Below, piece by piece: positions 33,418 through 38,138 of a DNA stretch of 38,138 nucleotides. Source of the stretch: Paramacrobiotus richtersi (taxonomy: Eukaryota > Tardigrada > Eutardigrada > Parachela > Macrobiotidae); the NCBI GenBank assembly GCA_034698045.1, contig JAQGAU010000141.1, forward strand, positions 1 through 38,138, given 5' to 3'. A program made the translations under genes and the position numbers. Under the pieces are notes generated by a model. The model searched no databases. It worked only from the letters and a program-made list of their open reading frames with translations, and was not told the origin of the DNA. The number at the start of each line of letters is the position of its first letter. The first letter of the stretch is position 1.

Positions 33418-33687
33418 ATGTGTTCTTTCCAAATTTTTCTAATAATATGTTGTTTCTTTAACGCATTGTTGCATCATGTAATGACAGAGAGTGGCAAAAG
33501 CTCGAAGAAGCAATTAAAGCAGCAATGTACTCGTGATGCAAAAAGCAAAATTAGTGATGTAGCCCGCAAACACATAGATGGTCACAGTAGAATGACCAAA
33601 CCTACTGTACATCCGCTTCGACAGAGCTACACTCTGGGGTGGCCGGACAACCGGTGGCAACAGCGACTCACGGTGCACGAGCACTGA
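33418..33687 (+). CDS. Unrecognised 89-residue frame with hydrophobic N-terminus
   Basis: The first 20 residues are strongly hydrophobic (FQIFLIICCFFNALL), like a signal peptide or membrane anchor. A lysine- and serine-rich region follows (ESGKSSKKQLKQQ). The frame lies upstream of the glycoprotein-like relic at 34.6-35.5 kb on the same strand, but a minisatellite separates them and there is no demonstrable link. A second frame (33639-33851, 70 codons, Ala/Gly-rich) overlaps its end. Neither is recognised. Confidence 0.2.
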   Translation: MCSFQIFLIICCFFNALLHHVMTESGKSSKKQLKQQCTRDAKSKISDVARKHIDGHSRMTKPTVHPLRQSYTLGWPDNRWQQRLTVHEH

Positions 33688-34104
33688 CTGCTACAACCTT
33701 TCTCCCCGTTGAAATTGCAGGTGGCACGGTTGGTGCGCGAACACGTGCAGCAGCCGCTTACACCACAATGGCCATCGCAGTCGGGGGCGCAGATGTGATG
33801 GTTGTACGGGATACGGCAGGTTGCTGCCGTTTACGCGCACCACAACGATGATCACACAGCGGCGCTGATAACGACCGATGTGGTTGCATTGGTCGATACA
33901 GGTGGTGAGATGGGGGCCGTCAGCTATGTCCCCCTGCCAAAGTGTCCCCCCTGACTTTGTAATCATTGCCAAAAACGTTAACCCTGCATCTCCGTGGTGA
34001 CGTCAAGGACTTACGTGAGCAGCCTGAGTTATCTGGCGATGCGACGACAGCGACCAGGCGCTACAAATATCACCGGCGTAACCGCCAACGATAGCAACGT
34101 GGGG

Positions 34105-34434
34105 GCATTATTGCCGTAAGTAGTGCTTGTAGTAAAATGACATTATTGCCGCCTGTGTCAGACTAAGGGAACACTGCTCCCGGAAGTGCTGGTAGTGAGG
34201 TACATTACTGCCGGTGATGCTGGTTGTAAGGTGACATTATTTCTGGTCGTGTCAGACTAAAGGGACATTTTTGCCGAAAGTGCTGGTAGCAAGTTGACAT
34301 TATTGCCGGTAAGGCTGGAAGTAGCGCGATGTTCTTGCCGGCAGCGGTGGAATTAGGGGGACATTACTGCCGGCTGTAGTGGGCTCCAGTGACATTATTG
34401 CCGGTAGGTCTAAAAGCACCGGGCATTATTGCAG
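34105..34434. repeat. Degenerate 31-bp minisatellite, about 11 copies
   Basis: A core ACATTATTGCCGG recurs at about 34105, 34141, 34171, 34202, 34234, 34265, 34298, 34329, 34361, 34392 and 34423, a spacing of 30-36 bp that is mostly 31-32. Most units continue with a TGCTGGTAG-like second half. The variant GTGTCAGACTAA recurs about 94 bp apart (near 34155 and 34249), which suggests a three-unit higher-order repeat. Confidence 0.85.
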
Positions 34435-34559
34435 GAGGTAGCCGCCCAGGGAGCCTTGAACTATGTTTCAAAGCTGGATGAGGTCATCAGGAAGTAAACG
34501 GCACCGTAGAGAGGCCAAAACCAGCCTTCTGGAGACCTATTCAGGAGGTAACCGAAAAC

Positions 34560-35483
34560 GTCAGAAGTAAACGGAGGCTTCCTAGAGACGGAACTGGAAC
34601 GGATCACATTTCTATCAGCTCATTTTAACTATTACGAAAATCAGATCGTGGGCTATTTAAATCGATTACAAGGAGAGATAAAAGGAATCGACTCGTAACG
34701 CACAAGCTAAAATCTCAAACCATTATGATAATTTCGAAAAACAGTGCGGTGTTGGCCGCTAGACTGATGCATTATCCAGAATGTCATGCTCTGCAGTCGT
34801 TCGGGCCAACCGCTATATTGACCAGGTGCGTTTCCGCTAAAGTTAAGTTTGGCGCCGTTTGGGTGCCGCACTGTGGTTTTCTACCGAACTGGAACAACTA
34901 CACTGTCGCGTCAGATGGTAAAACGCTCATTAAGCGCAGGTCTTGTGTATTCCGCGATTCTTTGGTGAACTTTGAAGGAGTAGTACATGAGTGGCGAAGT
35001 GGCCGGTGGCTACGAGTACAGCCTTCTAAAGTTGCACAGTCGGTTCATACGCGGTCGCGGTTTGTTGCCACAGTGGACCAAATCGAACAAGTGCTTTCTC
35101 ACACACTTAAATCTGATCACTCGGAACTAATTAGCATTATTTCCGAAATTGGCGGGCTGTTGACAGAAGCTGAAACTCCTTCGATTGGCGATTATTTGAC
35201 TACTTCGTTTAATAGTACGCATGTGCAAGATACCTACTCCTTTGTAGCCCAGGCTAAAAAAGCTGTCGTTACTGTAGTAGTGGGGGGAGTGTTAATAGCA
35301 CTGGTAGTTGTTGCGTACAAATATGCTGTGTTTTTTCAGTGGGCGGCCATGGGTATATGGTCACTGGTCCGCCAAGGTTCGACCAGCTGTTGCTTACGGG
35401 TGGGTTCCCGAAGAACGGGTCACGAAATTTCTGAACTGCGTGCCGGTAGTCAGCAGATACCGGCCGAGAAGGACATTCAGTGA
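34560..35483 (+). pseudogene. Envelope glycoprotein-like C-terminal region with membrane anchor (chuvirus-type, probable endogenous viral sequence)
   Basis: The main frame (34725-35483, 252 codons) has cysteines at residues 20, 35, 50 and 74, sequons at N58 and N163, a segment with the pattern C-x-F-R-x-x-L-V-N-x-x-G-x-x-x-E-W (residues 74-90), a helical region (115-148) and one transmembrane segment at about 180-202, followed by a tail of about 50 residues. An adjacent frame just upstream (about 34560-34698) contains HFNYYENQIVGYLNRL and looks like a continuation; one indel between about 34632 and 34698 separates them, so the ATG at 34725 is probably not the true start. From memory of the family, this arrangement resembles the end of Jingchuvirales glycoproteins, which are known as endogenous copies in invertebrate genomes, some captured as envelope genes by BEL/Pao retrotransposons. 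The N-terminal two thirds are missing and replaced by minisatellite. Another errantivirus- or rhabdovirus-like envelope cannot be excluded. Confidence 0.5.
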
Positions 35484-35559
35484 TGAGATAATGATTATTG
35501 TACATATGTAAACAGTTGCCTAAATTCTATAGGAAATATAAAGGGAAAAATACAACGAA

Positions 35560-35565
35560 AATAAA
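35560..35565 (+). promoter_or_regulatory. Candidate polyadenylation signal AATAAA
   Basis: AATAAA lies 77 bp after the stop of the glycoprotein-like frame. The surrounding DNA is A-rich, so the match may be fortuitous. Confidence 0.3.
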
Positions 35566-35866
35566 AACTCAAAAGTGATCAAAATGAAAAAAATGGAATC
35601 GTGCGTTTGTGGTTGTTTTTCTGTTCACATAACCGAAATCAGTGTAATAGGGCTACCTCAGGTGTATAGTGGGTGAACGAGCATAATACTCTGATATTTT
35701 GACAGTTACTGTTTATCAGACGATGTAGTATGGTAACTAAAGATATTATGCCATAAGATCAAAAAACACCACAAAAACAAAACAAAATGGAAAAAAAGAG
35801 GAAATTGTGATTGTATTGCTTTACTAATCAAATACGATTAATTTAGTATGATATATATCAGACAGT

Positions 35867-36903
35867 ATGAGTTGTGTGAAGTTTGTGTACACATTTATGT
35901 TTGTTGGTTTATTTTACCAGTTTGTCACGTTGAATCCGCGCGAGTTGAAAGAAGTGGCGCGGCGAATTAATAAAAATCCGTTCCATCCACGTCCAGTACG
36001 ATTTTTTAACGCGTTTCCGGGCCGGAGAAGGTTGGCTAGCACAGTTGTTTTGCAAGAAGGCAGCTCTATCCGAACGAAGCGGCTGAAGTCGGAAGAAGGC
36101 GAAGATTTGGTGCCTGGTGAATCAGTTGACCAGGTACCGGTTGTGAATGAAAGTGGTGAAGAAGCTGCGCCGGCTAGCGGAAGTCTGTCAGTAGTCGGGG
36201 AAGAGTCTACCGGAGTCCAGATTGCAAAGTCAGTGCAATTACTGGATGAGTGTGAAGTTTCACTGGTGAAATATCCTGGTCCAATCGGCACTCATGCGGA
36301 GTAACTGCGCAAGATTCGCCATCTGCAAAGTACGAAGGCGCAGGTGAAGGCACTGTTGTCACATGGGTCAAAGTTCACTCACGAGGCTGTGCCCAATACA
36401 CTGCAGATGCGCAACGTGTTCTGGGAAGATTTTGATGTGTTTGCGGACAGCCAGTTTGTGTACTATATGGGTGAAGACGGCTACATGCGCTATGAGAACG
36501 AGGCAGGCTTTGTGTATCGCGACAGAGCCAGTTTGTGTACTATATGGGTGAAGACGGCTACATGCGCTATGAGAACGAGGCCGGCTTTGTGTATCGCGAC
36601 AGTACGGTGCAAAAGGAGTTTGTGTTGGCCTGTGAATATCCGCGTTTTTTCAACCCGTTTCGTTGGTTTAACGAAGCGAGAGAACACGCGGCAACGTACG
36701 ACAATGAGCAGCGTTTTGAGCCGGTGTCGATGGAAACGTCAGTCAAGAAGTTGCTTGATTTTGCTAAAGCTCAGCAAGACAAGCTGGAACATGGAGAACT
36801 GCCGGATTACAATGGCATCATGGAGCGGTTGGAAGGAACCAAGCCGGAAGAACAGCCGCAAAAGAAGGACGCTATGGACGTGTCGACAGAGTTGACCGGC
36901 TGA
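35867..36903 (+). pseudogene. Unrecognised protein of roughly 320 residues, broken by one stop and one 77-bp duplication
   Basis: The frame opens at the ATG at 35867 with a hydrophobic N-terminus (FVYTFMFVGLFYQFV), then a basic region (FHPRPVRFFNAFPGRRR, later RTKRLK) and an acidic Ser/Glu/Val-rich linker (about residues 75-125). It meets a TAA at 36302-36304 and then stays open in the same frame (36305 to about 36525), with an aromatic and acidic stretch (FWEDFDVF, YMGEDGYMRYENEAGF). A 77-bp tandem duplication (36449-36602) shifts the frame; past it, the original frame resumes (in the 36535-36903 frame) and ends at TGA 36901-36903 after a charged C-terminus. Only two lesions over more than a kilobase imply a young pseudogene, or a real gene with assembly errors. 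No domain is recognised. It follows the glycoprotein-like relic on the same strand, after 380 bp of A-rich sequence. Confidence 0.55.
36449..36602. repeat. 77-bp tandem duplication that breaks a reading frame
   Basis: Copies at 36449-36525 and 36526-36602 differ at one base (AGGCAGG versus AGGCCGG). The length is not a multiple of three, and counting only one copy puts the upstream and downstream frames back in register. Confidence 0.95.
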
Positions 36904-36906
36904 GTT

Positions 36907-37125
36907 ATGCCGAGGACGGCATCATGCTAAGCAGAGGCGTGTTGCACGGAGTAAGCGTGCAATAGCCTTGCGAGCAACAAGTCCACATAAGCATCATATC
37001 CGGCACGAAGTATGCGTGCTTATCAACATTTACACGTTGGCAAAACCCATGCTGCAACAGGAAAGCTGAATCACGATCTAACGATGTACGGATGAGTGAG
37101 CCAGAGGCAGTGGCTCGATCCGTAC
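36907..37125. other. Run of five stem-loops downstream of the 36.9-kb stop codon
   Basis: Within 220 bp there are five arm pairs: ATGCCG/CGGCAT (36907-36922), TTGCACG/CGTGCAA around a 7-base loop (36942-36962), ATAAGCA/TGCTTAT with inner CATA/TATG (36987-37023), GTTGGCA/TGCAAC with one bulge (37036-37058), and GTACGGAT/ATCCGTAC with inner GAGCCA/TGGCTC (37086-37125). The first begins 4 bp after the stop of the unrecognised frame. They are too dense to look random and may form a structured 3' end, but no known RNA family is recognised. Confidence 0.6.
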
Positions 37126-37147
37126 TGGACGTATAATGGATAGCTGA

Positions 37148-37662
37148 TTCATAATCAGAGATTGCCCATTTCCATTTTTAAATGGAGAAATGGCCCATTT
37201 TTTCCCATTTTCCATATTTTTTAGTATAAATGGGTGTGAATGGGAGACCTCAAAGGTATGAATGGGAATGAATGGGGAAAACGAAAAATGGGAAAAAATG
37301 GGATTTCTAGAAATTATACGAAAAACGGAACTGATTTATGGAAAGTAGCCTGTTTTTCTTGCTTTTTTCGCGGATTTGGATCGTAATTTATCGTTGGCTT
37401 CGCGCTTCGCGCGAACACTTTCCCTAACAACGATTGTGACGGATTTTTCGGCTTCTGCAAAGTGAAAATTAAAAATTATACTTTAAAAATACATCGCGAA
37501 TTTTTGCGAAATTATGGGATGAGAAATGGGGTTGCATTTTTAAATGGTTAAAAATGGGGACTGACCGGAAAAAAATGGGAAGGGTATGAATGGGAAAGCA
37601 AGAAAAAAATGGGAATGGATGGGTTATGGAAAAATCGAAAATGGGCAATGTCTGTTCATAAT
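37148..37662. mobile_element. hAT-type MITE, 499 bp, with 8-bp target-site duplication
   Basis: The element spans 37156-37654. Its ends are CAGAGATTGCCCATTT and, on the other strand, CAGACATTGCCCATTT, with one mismatch in 16 bp. The exact 8-bp duplication TTCATAAT flanks it at 37148-37155 and 37655-37662. An 8-bp duplication and CAG-type ends are the hallmarks of hAT superfamily transposons. The interior has no coding capacity but many subterminal AATGGGAA / TTCCCATT motifs on both sides, as expected for transposase binding in a non-autonomous element. It sits just right of the stem-loop array. The intact target duplication suggests a fairly recent insertion. Confidence 0.88.
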
Positions 37663-37824
37663 TCATAAACCAATTGTATCCAGTCAATGTTACAACCGTT
37701 GTAATGTGTTAAAAACCGTTTAGTACAAAATGTGAAAGTCAACCGTTTTACGGTTACCAGTCTCATTCCATCCTAATCCTTTTCAACACTTGGAGCTAAC
37801 AACTATGCCGTTTATGTGACTCGA

Positions 37825-37848
37825 AAACGCCGATATAAACGCCGATAT
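37825..37848. repeat. 12-bp tandem duplication
   Basis: AAACGCCGATAT is present twice in a row without mismatch. Confidence 0.85.
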
Positions 37849-37977
37849 AATGCACATAAAAATGCCCAACGCTCCACTGCGTCGGACAGAAACGCAGACA
37901 CAACCCGCCGAAAGATAAGACCGATCTCATTCGTTCTATAGGCATTTCGTTGACGATATAGAAAACGTCTCCTGAAC

Positions 37978-37999
37978 GTGCCGTTTTATAAAACGGCAC
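37978..37999. repeat. 22-bp perfect palindrome
   Basis: The arm GTGCCGTTTTA is followed by its exact reverse complement. No oligo-T run follows, and no gene is evident nearby. Confidence 0.85.
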
Positions 38000-38138
38000 A
38001 ACATTCTTGATGCAAATGTTCAACGTAACACAGAGTTCATTTCTGCTTTTGGCGCGTTTGGGGTTTTGCTTTATATAGCTAGTGACTTATTTCGAGTTAA
38101 TCCTACTTCTGCTGGTTCGCATAATTATTATTACGATG

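Larger units (their letters stand above)
37663..38138. other. Right-edge stretch without a recognisable gene
   Basis: The only long frame (37796-38023 minus, 75 codons) has no motif and covers the 12-bp duplication and the 22-bp palindrome. Confidence 0.5.

Noticed and set aside
33690-33960. Plus-strand LVDTGG, resembling a retropepsin active site
   Set aside because: The frame closes shortly after and lacks the rest of a protease; GC-rich sequence here gives many chance Ala/Val/Gly/Asp peptides.
1-38138. CRISPR arrays, operons, ribosome-binding sites and rRNA genes
   Set aside because: No regularly spaced identical repeats with unique spacers, no bacterial gene organisation and no conserved rRNA segments are visible; the content is eukaryotic.

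Overview
The window looks like invertebrate-type eukaryotic nuclear DNA. It is fairly AT-rich and has no bacterial-style gene packing, no ribosome-binding sites and no long uninterrupted genes. It carries relics of metazoan-type mobile elements and one very short spliceosomal intron with matching donor and acceptor. No host gene can be proven. The species is not identifiable from sequence alone.

Layout. 1-8.5 kb is mostly non-coding, with short tandem repeats, a possible small DNA-transposon relic (2694-2800) and a few unrecognised open frames at 3.5-5.4 kb. At 8.56-10.34 kb, minus strand, lies a decayed Ty3/gypsy-type polyprotein in which integrase precedes reverse transcriptase; a protease-like fragment lies upstream on the same strand at about 13.2-13.4 kb. 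15.08-15.47 kb holds an unrecognised reading frame with a hydrophobic C-terminus. At 18.66-21.55 kb, minus strand, is a long, heavily mutated Maverick/Polinton-type protein-primed DNA polymerase B pseudogene with a zinc-cluster region, exonuclease motifs and a 57-bp intron. 23.35-23.55 kb has a possible first exon of a host gene. 23.6-33.4 kb is mainly AT-rich non-coding DNA, with a 36-bp perfect palindrome and a 620-bp foldback repeat followed by a third copy of its arm.

The right end is the most unusual part. An 11-copy, roughly 31-bp minisatellite (34.1-34.43 kb) is followed by a membrane-anchored envelope-glycoprotein-like frame resembling Jingchuvirales (chuvirus) glycoproteins (34.56-35.48 kb). 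Next comes an unrecognised reading frame broken by only one stop and one 77-bp tandem duplication (35.87-36.90 kb), then a run of five stem-loops (36.9-37.13 kb), and finally a complete 499-bp hAT-type MITE with a perfect 8-bp target-site duplication (37.15-37.66 kb).

The genes do not form an operon or pathway. The window is a graveyard of selfish elements of different ages: the polymerase and the gypsy relic are old and riddled with lesions, while the right-end frames and the MITE look much younger.
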